This document shows positions 6,133-14,549 of a DNA stretch of 24,069 bases, one piece after another. How positions within the stretch are numbered: position 1 is the first letter of the stretch; each line of letters starts with the position of its first letter. The position numbers and the translations under genes were made by a program. The DNA is from an uncultured bacterium (GTDB taxonomy: Bacteria > Cyanobacteriota > Vampirovibrionia > Gastranaerophilales > Gastranaerophilaceae): assembly GCA_947365485.1 (NCBI GenBank), contig CANAXK010000001.1, forward strand, positions 1-24,069, written 5' to 3'. Under the pieces are notes generated by a model that was not told the DNA's origin, ran no database searches, and saw only the letters and a list, made by a program, of their open reading frames with translations.

Positions 6133-8784
6133 TTATTTTAATGATTCAATGAGCTCTTTTATTACATCCTCCTGCGCAGTAATCTCTGCAATGCGCGCAT
6201 TCGTTTGCTCAACAAGCTCTTTTGGCGCATTTGCAACGAACTTTTCGTTCTTCATTCTGCCTGAAAGCGAATTTTTTTCGTTCGTAAGCTTTTCTAATTT
6301 CTTTTCCTGACGCTTGATTTCTGATTCCAAATCAATCAAATCAGCAAGCGGAACAATCAATTTAGAAGTTGAAACAACCGCTGTTGCAGACCTTGGAGGA
6401 ATAGGTTCATTTACCTCTGCATAAGTTATGTTGTTAACTTTGGCAAGCCTGTGGATGTATGATTCAATTGCCTTGAAGATTTCTTTTTCTCTGCCTTCTG
6501 AGCGGATTTCAACATCTACGGTTGCAGAAGTCGGGATATTGAAACTCTGTCTAACGTTTCTCAAAGATGTGATTGTGTCAAAGACAAGCTTCATTTCTTC
6601 GGCTTCGTTCTCATAACGCAACTCATCTTTGTATACAGGAAATTCAGATACTATAATTGCACTTTCCTGCTTTTGACCCGGAATAAGCTGCCATACGCTT
6701 TCTGTAATGTGTGGCATAATCGGGTGAAGCATTCTTAAAGACATATCGAGCACATATCTCAATACACGCTGGGTGTTAGCCTTGAGTTCAGAATCTTGAA
6801 GCTGAATCTTTGCAATTTCTACATACCAGTCGCAGTACTCGCTGCGGAAGAAATCGTATAATGTGTGCGCAATCTCGCCGATTCTGTATTCCTTCATGTT
6901 CTCGTTAACAGTTTTTGCTGTTTCATTTAACTGGTTCAAAATCCACTTGTCAACAAGAGTTAACTTAGATTTGTCAATCGGCTTGTCATCAACCCCTTCA
7001 AGGTTCATAAGTACAAATCTTGAAGCGTTCCAGAGCTTGTTCGCAAAATTTCTCCCGTATTCAAATCTCTCGTCAGAAATCTTGATGTCCTGACCGCCGT
7101 AAGTGCATAAAGAAGTCATTGTAAACCTCAAAGCGTCACAACCGTATTTGTCAATGATTTCAACAGGGTCAATTGTGTTGCCTTTAGATTTTGACATCTT
7201 TTGACCTTTTTCGTCACGGATAAGCCCGTGGATGTAGACGGTTGAGAACGGAGCTTTGCCGGTAAATTCAAGCCCCATTGTAATCATTCTTGCAACCCAG
7301 AAGAATATAATGTCAAACCCTGTTACAAGAGTGGTTGTCGGGTAGAACTTCTTGAAATCGTCTGTTTCTGAGTTCGGGAATCCCATTGTTGAGAACGGCC
7401 ACAGACCTGATGAAAACCATGTGTCAAGACAGTCTGTTTCCTGTACGTAATTTTCAGGATCCGGATTCTCTTTTGCTACAACCATTTCACCTGTTACCTT
7501 GTGGTAATAAGCAGGTATCTGATGCCCCCACCAGATTTGACGCGAAATACACCAGTCGCGGATGTTTTCCATCCAGCCTAGGTAATTCTTTTCCCAACGC
7601 TCCGGTATGAATTTGATTCTGCCGTCTTTTACTGCTGCTATTGCTTCTTTTGCAAGCGGCTCCATTTTTACAAACCACTGCTCTGAAAGAAGCGGCTCGA
7701 TTGTAGTGTTGCAACGCTGACACTTACCTACATTGTGCTCGTGGTCTTTAACACGGAGCAGGAAGTTGTTGTAGCTTAGCATGTCAACAACCTTTTTACG
7801 TGCTTCGTATCTGTCCAAGCCTTGATAATCAGGTGGAACTTCTGCGCAAGCTTTCATATTGCCTTCTTCGTCAATAATCCAAATCGGGTTAAGGTTGTGG
7901 CGTTTTCCTACTTCGTAATCGTTAGGATCGTGCGCCGGAGTAATCTTTACAGCACCTGTTCCGAAAGTCTTGTCTACGTATTCGTCTGCAATAATCGGAA
8001 TCTGGCGCCCGCTCAGCGGAATCATAACAGTTTTGCCGATAAGTTCTGAATATTTTTTATCAGAAGGGTGTACTGCGATAGCAACGTCACCGAAAATTGT
8101 TTCAGGACGTGTGGTTGCAACAATAATCGCGCCTGATTCACCAACAAGCGGGTAAGATATTTCCCACAAATGTCCCTGCTCAGTTTCGTATTCGGTCTCA
8201 ATATCAGAGATAGCTGACTGGCAGCGTGGGCACCAGTTTACGATGTAAGCACCCTTATAGATTAATCCTTTATTATATAGAGTAACAAAAACTTCTTTAA
8301 CAGCTTCAGAGCAGCCTTCATCGAATGTAAATCTTTCTCTTGAGCGGTCAAATGATGCGCCGAGGCGTTTCATCTGGTCTAAGATAGCGCCTTTATGTTG
8401 ATTAGTCCATTCCCAGGTTTTTTCGAGGAATTTTTCTCTGCCCAAATCGTGGCGTGTAAGACCTTCTTTCATTAATTTTTTTTCAACAACGTTTTGGGTT
8501 GCAAGTCCTGCATGGTCTGTACCCGGTATCCAGAGTGCTTCGTAGCCGCTCATTCTGTGATAGCGGGTAAGTATGTCTTGCAAAGTTTCGTCAAGTGCGT
8601 GCCCCATGTGAAGAACGCCTGTGACGTTTGGAGGCGGAATTACGATTGTAAAAGGCGGTTTGTTAGAATGCGCATCAGCCTTGAAATAGCCGCCGTCTTC
8701 CCAGAATTTATACATTTTTTCTTCTGTTGATTTTGCATCGTAAACAGTAGGTAAATCTTCGATTTTAATCTTTGTTTCTGTCAT
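6133..8784 (-). CDS. valS: Valyl-tRNA synthetase
   Basis: The 883-residue class Ia synthetase charges tRNA-Val with valine. The HIGH signature is HMGH at residues 59-62, after the PPPNVTG motif. The CP1 editing domain contains TTRPETIFGD, with GTGAVKITPAHDPNDYEVG following. Zinc-type CxxC pairs occur at WCPRCQS and GKCQRCN. The KMSKS loop is at residues 529-533 (GQKMSKSKGN). The anticodon-binding domain follows, and the last 70 residues or so form the C-terminal coiled coil typical of ValRS. Length and all motifs are normal for a bacterial enzyme. The ATG is preceded by GAGGGGAA. I see no T-box in the leader. The gene is single, ended by its own terminator. Confidence 0.98.
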   Translation of the reverse strand: MTETKIKIEDLPTVYDAKSTEEKMYKFWEDGGYFKADAHSNKPPFTIVIPPPNVTGVLHMGHALDETLQDILTRYHRMSGYEALWIPGTDHAGLATQNVVEKKLMKEGLTRHDLGREKFLEKTWEWTNQHKGAILDQMKRLGASFDRSRERFTFDEGCSEAVKEVFVTLYNKGLIYKGAYIVNWCPRCQSAISDIETEYETEQGHLWEISYPLVGESGAIIVATTRPETIFGDVAIAVHPSDKKYSELIGKTVMIPLSGRQIPIIADEYVDKTFGTGAVKITPAHDPNDYEVGKRHNLNPIWIIDEEGNMKACAEVPPDYQGLDRYEARKKVVDMLSYNNFLLRVKDHEHNVGKCQRCNTTIEPLLSEQWFVKMEPLAKEAIAAVKDGRIKFIPERWEKNYLGWMENIRDWCISRQIWWGHQIPAYYHKVTGEMVVAKENPDPENYVQETDCLDTWFSSGLWPFSTMGFPNSETDDFKKFYPTTTLVTGFDIIFFWVARMITMGLEFTGKAPFSTVYIHGLIRDEKGQKMSKSKGNTIDPVEIIDKYGCDALRFTMTSLCTYGGQDIKISDERFEYGRNFANKLWNASRFVLMNLEGVDDKPIDKSKLTLVDKWILNQLNETAKTVNENMKEYRIGEIAHTLYDFFRSEYCDWYVEIAKIQLQDSELKANTQRVLRYVLDMSLRMLHPIMPHITESVWQLIPGQKQESAIIVSEFPVYKDELRYENEAEEMKLVFDTITSLRNVRQSFNIPTSATVDVEIRSEGREKEIFKAIESYIHRLAKVNNITYAEVNEPIPPRSATAVVSTSKLIVPLADLIDLESEIKRQEKKLEKLTNEKNSLSGRMKNEKFVANAPKELVEQTNARIAEITAQEDVIKELIESLK

Positions 8785-8809
8785 AAATATTCCCCTCGTT
8801 TAATTTTTA

Positions 8810-8837
8810 TTAATAAAACAATAACACAAACCTACAA
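8810..8837 (-). promoter_or_regulatory. Possible valS promoter
   Basis: On the minus strand TTGTAG, a 16-base spacer and TATTAA lie about 26 bases upstream of the valS start. The match is moderate. A small hairpin (GGCGT/ACGCC, 8839-8854) sits just upstream of it. Confidence 0.4.
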
Positions 8838-8879
8838 AGGCGTAAAGAAACGCCCGATAAGCAGTGAAGTAATCGCATG

Positions 8880-8958
8880 CAACACTTTAGCCCGAAATCT
8901 ACCGTTTTCAGTGTTATTTAAATTAAAGTATACGGTTAAAATTTATGAAAAAGTGTTG
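8880..8958. promoter_or_regulatory. Repeated AACACT/AGTGTT half-sites, candidate operator
   Basis: Between valS and the regulator gene, CAACACTT (8880-8887) is an exact inverted copy of AAGTGTTG (8951-8958). A further AGTGTT lies at 8910-8915. The last copy lies just before the regulator's Shine-Dalgarno and start. The spacing and position suggest an autoregulatory operator, but this is pattern inference only. Confidence 0.35.
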
Positions 8959-8971
8959 AGGACGATTAGTT

Positions 8972-9322
8972 ATGTTTATTGATGATAAAAATATTATAGG
9001 TTTAAAGGTTAAGCATTACAGAAAACTTCGAAATTTGACTCAGGCTGAACTTGCTGAAAAGGCTAACATTAGTGAAAAGCATTTGAGCAAAATTGAAACT
9101 GGAGTGCATTATCCTTCTCTTGCAATCTTTTTCACCATCTGTGAGATTTTGGAGATTCCTCTCGGCGAATTTTGTATAAAACTACCCCAAGATGAAGAAA
9201 ATACTGTAAAGTTTGAATTATTCAAGAATATTCTGACTTTGAATAAAGCAGAGACAGAGTTTGTTTCTGAAATAGTAAAACTAGCGCTTAATAAGTATAA
9301 AATAAATCATAAGCAGAAGTGA
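8972..9322 (+). CDS. XRE-family helix-turn-helix transcriptional regulator
   Basis: The 116-residue protein carries one HTH_XRE (Cro/C1) domain at about residues 9-64. It contains the motif LTQAELAEKANISEKHLSKIETG (split here as helix 2-turn-helix 3), then the usual PSLAIFFTICEILEIPLGEF segment. The C-terminal 45 residues are helical, with no recognised ligand domain. Such proteins bind palindromic operators and often repress themselves or a neighbour. GAGGA upstream supports the ATG. Its stop overlaps the putative -35 of the next gene, a secreted protein. Inverted AACACT/AGTGTT repeats upstream are possible targets. Confidence 0.9.
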   Translation: MFIDDKNIIGLKVKHYRKLRNLTQAELAEKANISEKHLSKIETGVHYPSLAIFFTICEILEIPLGEFCIKLPQDEENTVKFELFKNILTLNKAETEFVSEIVKLALNKYKINHKQK

Positions 9323-9346
9323 CATTTTTAGAAGAATTGTTATAAT
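9319..9346 (+). promoter_or_regulatory. Promoter of a probable leaderless secreted-protein gene
   Basis: GTGACA (9319-9324), a 16-base spacer and TATAAT (9341-9346) end exactly six bases before the ATG at 9353. The geometry is the same as for the secreted peptide upstream of rqcH. The -35 overlaps the stop codon of the XRE gene. Confidence 0.62.
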
Positions 9347-9352
9347 AATTCT

Positions 9353-9841
9353 ATGAGAAAAATTTTACTACTATTAATAATGCTTGTTATGCCTCTGGTT
9401 TGCGCCGAAGACTTCACCTTATCAGCAGGTGTATCCGTAAACGATGTACCAAAGGCGTTTTTCGGAAGCTGGCGCGTCACTGCAAAGATAGAGGACTCAA
9501 ACAGCTACGGCACCTTCAAGCCATCAAGTTGTGATATGTGGAATCTTACGCGCGTTGGGGACAAGATTTCTCTTACAAACCCTTTTAGCGGAGCAAGTGC
9601 GGATATTTCTTTAAAGTCAGTTGAAGGGAATCTTATAGTTTTTTCTAAAAAAGCGCCTTATGATAATAAGGTTTTGACAGATGTTGTGACAATAAGGCTT
9701 TCAGGCAATGAGTTTACTGGTATTAATGACCTGACTCTTGAGTCGTTTTCGCTGATAGACAATCATCTTATGAAATCCGAGCATGCCAAATACATGATTA
9801 AGGGAGAGAAGATTTCCGGAGAAAATATTTTAGGGAAGTGA
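9353..9841 (+). CDS. Uncharacterised secreted protein
   Basis: The 162-residue protein starts MRKILLLLIMLVMPLVCA, a clear signal peptide. Cleavage by signal peptidase I after VCA, near residue 18, is the simplest reading; the single Cys at 17 lacks a good lipobox context. The mature part is about 145 residues and looks like a beta-rich single domain, with FFGSWRVTAKI and WNLTRVGDKISLTNPFSGA as its most distinctive stretches. I do not recognise the family. It has no Shine-Dalgarno and appears to be transcribed as a leaderless message from its own promoter overlapping the end of the XRE gene. The extracellular or periplasmic role is unknown. Confidence 0.75.
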   Translation: MRKILLLLIMLVMPLVCAEDFTLSAGVSVNDVPKAFFGSWRVTAKIEDSNSYGTFKPSSCDMWNLTRVGDKISLTNPFSGASADISLKSVEGNLIVFSKKAPYDNKVLTDVVTIRLSGNEFTGINDLTLESFSLIDNHLMKSEHAKYMIKGEKISGENILGK

Positions 9842-10073
9842 TAGATAATGTTTTTTGTAAAGAAATGTAACAATTTTTTTCAAAAAACGTTATTAAAATT
9901 CAAAAATGTGGAATTGAATAAGTATGAGATGTACTAAAATATCAAACAGTACTTGTTGTACGATATATTGTTTTGGGCTGCTCAAACCCTCTAATATCAA
10001 CGCTTTTGCGGGGGGGGGGTAGATGCCTGTCGCCTTCTAGTCAGGTAGTCTGGAGTTACTTCGGAGGTAATAA
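9842..10073 (+). promoter_or_regulatory. Flagellin upstream region with poly-G tract
   Basis: This 232-base spacer holds an AT-rich first half with several GTAC repeats (9931-9961), a sigma28-like -10 string ACGATATA (9960-9967) without a properly spaced TAAA, and a run of ten G at 10010-10019. A weak hairpin (CCTG/CAGG, about 10026-10045) follows, then a strong Shine-Dalgarno GGAGGT (10063-10068), five bases from the ATG. I could not assign a definite promoter. Confidence 0.5.
10010..10019 (+). repeat. Homopolymeric G10 tract
   Basis: Ten consecutive G lie 54 bases upstream of the flagellin ATG, in a genome region that is otherwise AT-rich. G-tracts of this length slip during replication and are classic contingency loci in Campylobacter and others. 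Here the tract is outside the ORF, so it could tune promoter spacing or leader structure. A sequencing artefact in tract length cannot be excluded. Confidence 0.85.
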
Positions 10074-13000
10074 ATGATTAGCATTACCTCTGATATAGCC
10101 GATAAAATACTTCAACAAACTCTGAACCAGAATACATTAGGGCTTAATAACGCTATCCAGAGAATGACATCCGGGTATAAAATTAACCATGCAAAGGACA
10201 ATGCTGCCAATTATTCAATTTCTAAGAATTTGTCTGTAAAAATTTCTGCAATGCTGCAATTACAGCAGAATGCCGCAGATGGTATTGACATGCTTCAAAC
10301 TGCTGAGGGAGGGTTAAGTGAAATCCAAAATTTGTTAGAGAAGTTGCGCTCGCTTGCTATGCAGGCTTCTAATGATACTTATGGTTTGCAATCAAGGGAA
10401 GCTATGCAGGCTGAAGCAGATGAAATTATCGCACAAATTAGTCAAATTACAGATTCCACAGAATATAATGGTATAAAATTATACAGTTACTCTGGCGGTT
10501 TTAGTGGCATAACCGGTTTAATCTCGCAAAATAACGACTCCTCAAGCATATCTGAGGAACCGGTAAAAGCAGTGAAATCAAGAACCCGTGCCAGAGCTTC
10601 TGCAGCTTTATCTAGCGATCCGCTTGAGGATTCTATAAACTTTGCAGCTGGTCAAAAGCTTACAGTCAATATTGACGGGGTTAATTATACTATAACCAAT
10701 CAAGCAACGGGGGCATCAGTTCTGTCATATAGCAAAGATTCTGCAACCGGTGAAGTGACCTTTACTGCCAATAATTTTAAGATTGAAGGTCAGCTTGATG
10801 TTGCTCACAATATCAAAATTTCCGGAAAATCTAATACTGTGTATGGTGGTAATTTAGATGACACAATTACATTGGATAGCGCACAATCTTCTAATAATAC
10901 CATTTATGCTGGCAAAGGTAATGATACTATAGTTGTCAAGAAAGCCGAAAACACAACTGTTTTTGGTGAAGAGGGTGATGATACTTTTAATATTACAGAT
11001 GCATTATCTGTTACTGTCAAGGGTGGTGACGGAAATGACACATTCAATTTAAAAAATGTTTATGGCAGTTTTTACGGAGAAGCGGGCGAGGATTCATTTT
11101 ATATAACAGAGACAAACCGTGCTACAGTTGATGGTGGTAGCGGTACTAATTATCTTGAGGTGGATAAGGTTTCTACAAACGTCACATCTATAAATGTTCC
11201 GGGCGCAAACAGTTTTTCAGAGAATTTTTCTAGCGGTCAGAGCAAGGTTCTTAACATTAATGGAATAAATTATGAAGTGACAAGAACTGGTGCTGATGCT
11301 AACTTTAATTATTCAGTTAACAGCGAGGGAGCTATTTTATTTAAAACAAGCGGTTATAAGATTGTCGGTGAGAAGAATAAAGCTCATAATGTAGTTTTGG
11401 TCGGGCAATCAATTGTTTTTTATGGTGGTGATCTTGAAGACAAAATTAAAAACAATACTTCTAACAACATCATTTATGGGTTAGGGGGAAATGATACAAT
11501 AAGTACAAGTACCGGTTATGTAACTATACACGGTGGAGACGGAGATGATACGATTTCTGTTGACGGCATGCATCTAACAGTATTTGGAGACGGTGGTAAT
11601 GATACTATATTAATAAGAGGCAGCGATGCATTTATCGATACTGGTGACGGAGATGACACTGTTAAAACACTAACAAATAATTCAGACGGTTTAGTTATAA
11701 ACGGCAACTCCGGAAATAATACCCTTGAATTAGCCGGGACTCTTAGGCAGTCTTTGATTGCTGGTTTTGGCGCCGGAGTTGATAATGCAAAAGCTGTTAA
11801 TTTATCAGCAAATGAAACTAAAAATATAGCTATTAATAATAAAAATTATGAAGTGAAGAATCTTTACGACAAGCAGGCTTCAATTCTTTATTCTTATGAT
11901 AATGCCACGGAGCAAATTGAACTAGGTTCTGTAAATTCCAAAATAACCGCACAGCAGGATGTACAGCACAATGTTTTAATACGGGGCGGTTATGGAGTTG
12001 TAGACTTTACCGGTGGTAATCTTGATGACACAATTATTAGCGCGAGCCACGGTAATGATATTCATGGCGGCGCTGGTAATGATACCTTGATAACTAACAG
12101 TTATGCGGAGGACACCACTTTGTATGGCGATGATGGTGATGACACGCTCATTATGGATTCTGCAAACAATTCGTTGAGAGGCGGTGAAGGTGATGATACC
12201 ATAACTTTAAACGCCACTACAAACAAGACTGTTGACGCAGGTCCTGGTAATAATACTTTGAATATAAATTCTAATAATAATAAAAATATTGTTGTAGATT
12301 CTGGTGATAATCTAATTAATATCAACGGTTCTTCCAATAAGATTACTGCCGGAGATGGGGACAATACTGTTATTATTAGCGGCAGCTCAAACAATATTAC
12401 AACAGGAAACGGGGATGACAGTGTTACAATAAAAGGGTCTTCCAATAAAGTAGTATCCTCCGGTGGTGATAACGACTTTATTATAAAAGGCGGTTCTAAC
12501 TCTATTCAGGGTGGAAGCGGGATTGATACAATAAAGATTAACGGCTCTAATAATACTGCTAATGGCGGCGGTGCAAATGATATTTTTATCGTTGGTGGGA
12601 TTAAGAATAACATTGATGGTGAAGTTGGCGATAAGAATATTATGTTTAATACTTCTTCCAGCACAACGCATAAAAATGTTATAGATATTACTCCGCGGGA
12701 TTTTGAACTTAATCTTAAGGTTGATTTAGGCAGTTCTGACGATGCTTTTATTAAGACAAAAATAGGCTTTAATTTGTTTGGGCTAAGCGTCGATTTGTCA
12801 TCAGACAAATCTGCGCTTGACAGCATTGCTAGTATAGATGAGACTATTTCAAATTTGCAGAATCAAATATTGAACATTGGCACTGTTATCAATCGCCTTC
12901 TTGCTGTATCTGAGGCTCAGACTTTAAAACTTCAAAATTTAATATCCTCAAATTCAACGATTAAGGATGCTGATGTAGCTGAGGAGTCATCTAGCTATAT

Positions 13001-13100
13001 ACGTTACCAGATATTGCAGCAGGCAGGAGCAACCTTAATGTCTTCAAGTAGAAATATAAAGGCAGAAAATGTGCTTGGTCTGATTAACTCAATTCGTTAA
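10074..13100 (+). CDS. Chimeric flagellin with RTX-like Gly/Asp repeat central domain
   Basis: The 1008-residue protein has standard flagellin ends. Residues 1-138 match D0-D1 (IQRMTSGYKINHAKDNAAN; LRSLAMQASND; AEADEI...TEYNGIKL). Residues about 915-1008 match the C-terminal D1-D0, ending AENVLGLINSIR. After a basic linker (about 150-185), residues about 189-860 replace the usual variable domain. This part consists of three modules starting near 189, 387 and 576. Each opens with a beta-like unit (GQKLTVNIDGVNYTI; GQSKVLNINGINYEV; ETKNIAINNKNYEV) and continues into 18-residue turns carrying GGxGxDT motifs, as in RTX calcium-binding beta-rolls. Later turns lose Asp and become Asn/Ser-rich. The product would be a surface filament subunit, possibly Ca2+-stabilised. 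A normal flagellin of about 280-500 residues is much smaller. The GGAGGT Shine-Dalgarno supports the start. No fliD, fliS or T1SS genes lie in the window. Confidence 0.93.
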   Translation: MISITSDIADKILQQTLNQNTLGLNNAIQRMTSGYKINHAKDNAANYSISKNLSVKISAMLQLQQNAADGIDMLQTAEGGLSEIQNLLEKLRSLAMQASNDTYGLQSREAMQAEADEIIAQISQITDSTEYNGIKLYSYSGGFSGITGLISQNNDSSSISEEPVKAVKSRTRARASAALSSDPLEDSINFAAGQKLTVNIDGVNYTITNQATGASVLSYSKDSATGEVTFTANNFKIEGQLDVAHNIKISGKSNTVYGGNLDDTITLDSAQSSNNTIYAGKGNDTIVVKKAENTTVFGEEGDDTFNITDALSVTVKGGDGNDTFNLKNVYGSFYGEAGEDSFYITETNRATVDGGSGTNYLEVDKVSTNVTSINVPGANSFSENFSSGQSKVLNINGINYEVTRTGADANFNYSVNSEGAILFKTSGYKIVGEKNKAHNVVLVGQSIVFYGGDLEDKIKNNTSNNIIYGLGGNDTISTSTGYVTIHGGDGDDTISVDGMHLTVFGDGGNDTILIRGSDAFIDTGDGDDTVKTLTNNSDGLVINGNSGNNTLELAGTLRQSLIAGFGAGVDNAKAVNLSANETKNIAINNKNYEVKNLYDKQASILYSYDNATEQIELGSVNSKITAQQDVQHNVLIRGGYGVVDFTGGNLDDTIISASHGNDIHGGAGNDTLITNSYAEDTTLYGDDGDDTLIMDSANNSLRGGEGDDTITLNATTNKTVDAGPGNNTLNINSNNNKNIVVDSGDNLININGSSNKITAGDGDNTVIISGSSNNITTGNGDDSVTIKGSSNKVVSSGGDNDFIIKGGSNSIQGGSGIDTIKINGSNNTANGGGANDIFIVGGIKNNIDGEVGDKNIMFNTSSSTTHKNVIDITPRDFELNLKVDLGSSDDAFIKTKIGFNLFGLSVDLSSDKSALDSIASIDETISNLQNQILNIGTVINRLLAVSEAQTLKLQNLISSNSTIKDADVAEESSSYIRYQILQQAGATLMSSSRNIKAENVLGLINSIR

Positions 13101-13104
13101 ACTC

Positions 13105-13133
13105 TTTACATTTCCCTCGAAAAATAGTAAAAT
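13105..13133 (+). promoter_or_regulatory. Promoter of the dicarboxylate symporter gene
   Basis: TTTACA (13105-13110) and TAAAAT (13128-13133) are separated by 17 bases, just after the flagellin stop. The leader is about 30 bases and contains the Shine-Dalgarno GAGAGG. No clear terminator follows the flagellin gene. Confidence 0.6.
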
Positions 13134-13168
13134 AGACTAGTTATAAAGGTATATGAGAGGATTTATAC

Positions 13169-14494
13169 ATGAAATTATATATGCAAGTGTTGATTGCACT
13201 TGGCCTTGGCCTTAAAAGGAACTGGCATATCTTTGCCGGGCTTATTCTCGGTGTGATTGTAGGTATCTGGCTTAATAGAGAGCCAAGCCCTATGATTATG
13301 ACAACACTGACGTTTGTCGGGCAGGTATTCATAAGGCTTATTCAAATGGTGGTTATACCTCTTGTTATTTCTGCTATTGTAATCGGTATCACAAGTGTCG
13401 GGGATGGAAAACAGATTGGCAAACTCGGCTCAAGAATGATTTTTTACTACGGTATTATTACCGTAATCGCAGTTACAATCGGTGCAGCTCTTGCGCTGAT
13501 TATGAAACCTGGTCTCGGTGCTGCGCATTATATAAATTCTGACATTGCAGCAGGTATTCAGGCACAGGTTGCAGCAACTATTGAGGCTCAAAGAGGTAAT
13601 CTGCTAAACATTATTCTCGGGTTTATACCTAAGAATCCACTTGCTTCAATCGCAAGCGGGGATATGGTGCCGATAATTATGTTTGCTGTAATCTTCTCAA
13701 TCGCGCTTTCTAAAGTGGGGGATATTAACAGACCATTTGTCGGGTTCTTTGAATCAATATTTGCTGCAACAATGAAAATCACTGACTGGATTATGTGCTT
13801 TGCAGCTCCAGGTGTGTTTGCGCTCACTGCAGTAGCTGTTTCATCTTTCGGGCTTGATATTTTTGCAAGTATTTCAAAATATCTGGGTGTGCTCGCAATC
13901 GGGTTTGCAATCCAGTTCTTTATTGTATATCCTGTGTTCTTGAAAATATTTTCAAAAGTACCTGTGCTTATGCTTTACGCAGCAATGGCAGAGGCTATGA
14001 TGGTTGCTTTTGGGACTGCAAGTTCTTCTGCAACACTTCCTCTTACTATTGCATGCTGTGAAAAGCGCGGGATTTCGCACAAGGTTTCAAGCTTCGTGCT
14101 TCCTTTGGGTGCAACATTGAACATGGATGGTACTGCAATGCTTCAAACAATCGCGGTAATCTTCCTGACTCAGGCTTACGGTGTTGCGTTGACTCCGTTC
14201 CTTGTAATCCAGATTGCGCTTCTTGCAATTGTAGCGTCTTCTACATGTGCAGGTATTCCGGGTGCAGGTTTGATTACGATTGCGCTTGTGCTTAACGGCA
14301 TGGGATTGAGCCCTGAGCAGCTTGTTGCAGGGTTTGCGTTCCTATTTACAATCGAAAGAATTACTGATATGATGAGAACTCTTCTTAACGTTACATCTGA
14401 CGCTGTGGTTGCTGCTGCAATTGCGGATAACGAAAACGAGATTAATTACGATTTGCTGAATAATCCGGATGAGTATGGTGACATTATATCTTAG
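13169..14494 (+). CDS. Dicarboxylate/amino acid:cation symporter (DAACS family)
   Basis: The 441-residue membrane protein belongs to the SLC1/GltP/DctA family, which takes up glutamate, aspartate, or C4-dicarboxylates with H+ or Na+. Diagnostic features are visible in order. They are VGQVFIRLIQMVVIPLV near residue 50, the serine-rich FGTASSSATLPLT hairpin (about 280-292), NMDGTAM (about 318), the second hairpin SSTCAGIPGAG (about 353-363), and TDMMRTLLNVTSDA (about 398-411). Length is normal. GAGAGG eight bases upstream supports the ATG. It has its own promoter and a strong terminator, so it is probably monocistronic. The TLLNVTSDA helix has Thr where Arg fixes dicarboxylate/acidic amino-acid preference in some members, so the substrate is left open (a neutral amino acid is possible). 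Confidence 0.93.
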   Translation: MKLYMQVLIALGLGLKRNWHIFAGLILGVIVGIWLNREPSPMIMTTLTFVGQVFIRLIQMVVIPLVISAIVIGITSVGDGKQIGKLGSRMIFYYGIITVIAVTIGAALALIMKPGLGAAHYINSDIAAGIQAQVAATIEAQRGNLLNIILGFIPKNPLASIASGDMVPIIMFAVIFSIALSKVGDINRPFVGFFESIFAATMKITDWIMCFAAPGVFALTAVAVSSFGLDIFASISKYLGVLAIGFAIQFFIVYPVFLKIFSKVPVLMLYAAMAEAMMVAFGTASSSATLPLTIACCEKRGISHKVSSFVLPLGATLNMDGTAMLQTIAVIFLTQAYGVALTPFLVIQIALLAIVASSTCAGIPGAGLITIALVLNGMGLSPEQLVAGFAFLFTIERITDMMRTLLNVTSDAVVAAAIADNENEINYDLLNNPDEYGDIIS

Positions 14495-14510
14495 TTAAGG
14501 TTTTGTAAAG

Positions 14511-14545
14511 AAACTGCGGGTCGGTTACACCGACCCGCAGTTTTT
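14511..14545 (+). terminator. Intrinsic terminator of the symporter gene
   Basis: AAACTGCGGGTCGGT (14511-14525) and ACCGACCCGCAGTTT (14529-14543) form a perfect 15-bp stem with a 3-base TAC loop and a T5 tract, a textbook strong terminator. Confidence 0.95.
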
Positions 14546-14549
14546 GTTC

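Noticed and set aside
8785..8971. T-box leader for valS
   Set aside because: No T-box consensus or terminator/antiterminator pair is present; only a 5-bp hairpin (8839-8854) is seen.
9934..9967. Sigma28 promoter for the flagellin gene
   Set aside because: ACGATATA resembles the -10, but the nearest TAAA is about 20 bases away instead of 15, so I did not call it.
10640..12660. CRISPR or tandem DNA repeat in the flagellin gene
   Set aside because: The repetition is at protein level (18-residue turns) with diverged codons; there are no identical repeats with unique spacers.
11516..12826. Minus-strand Ser/Pro-rich ORFs inside the flagellin gene
   Set aside because: They are the complement of GGTGATGAT-type repeats, an expected artefact of Gly/Asp-rich coding.
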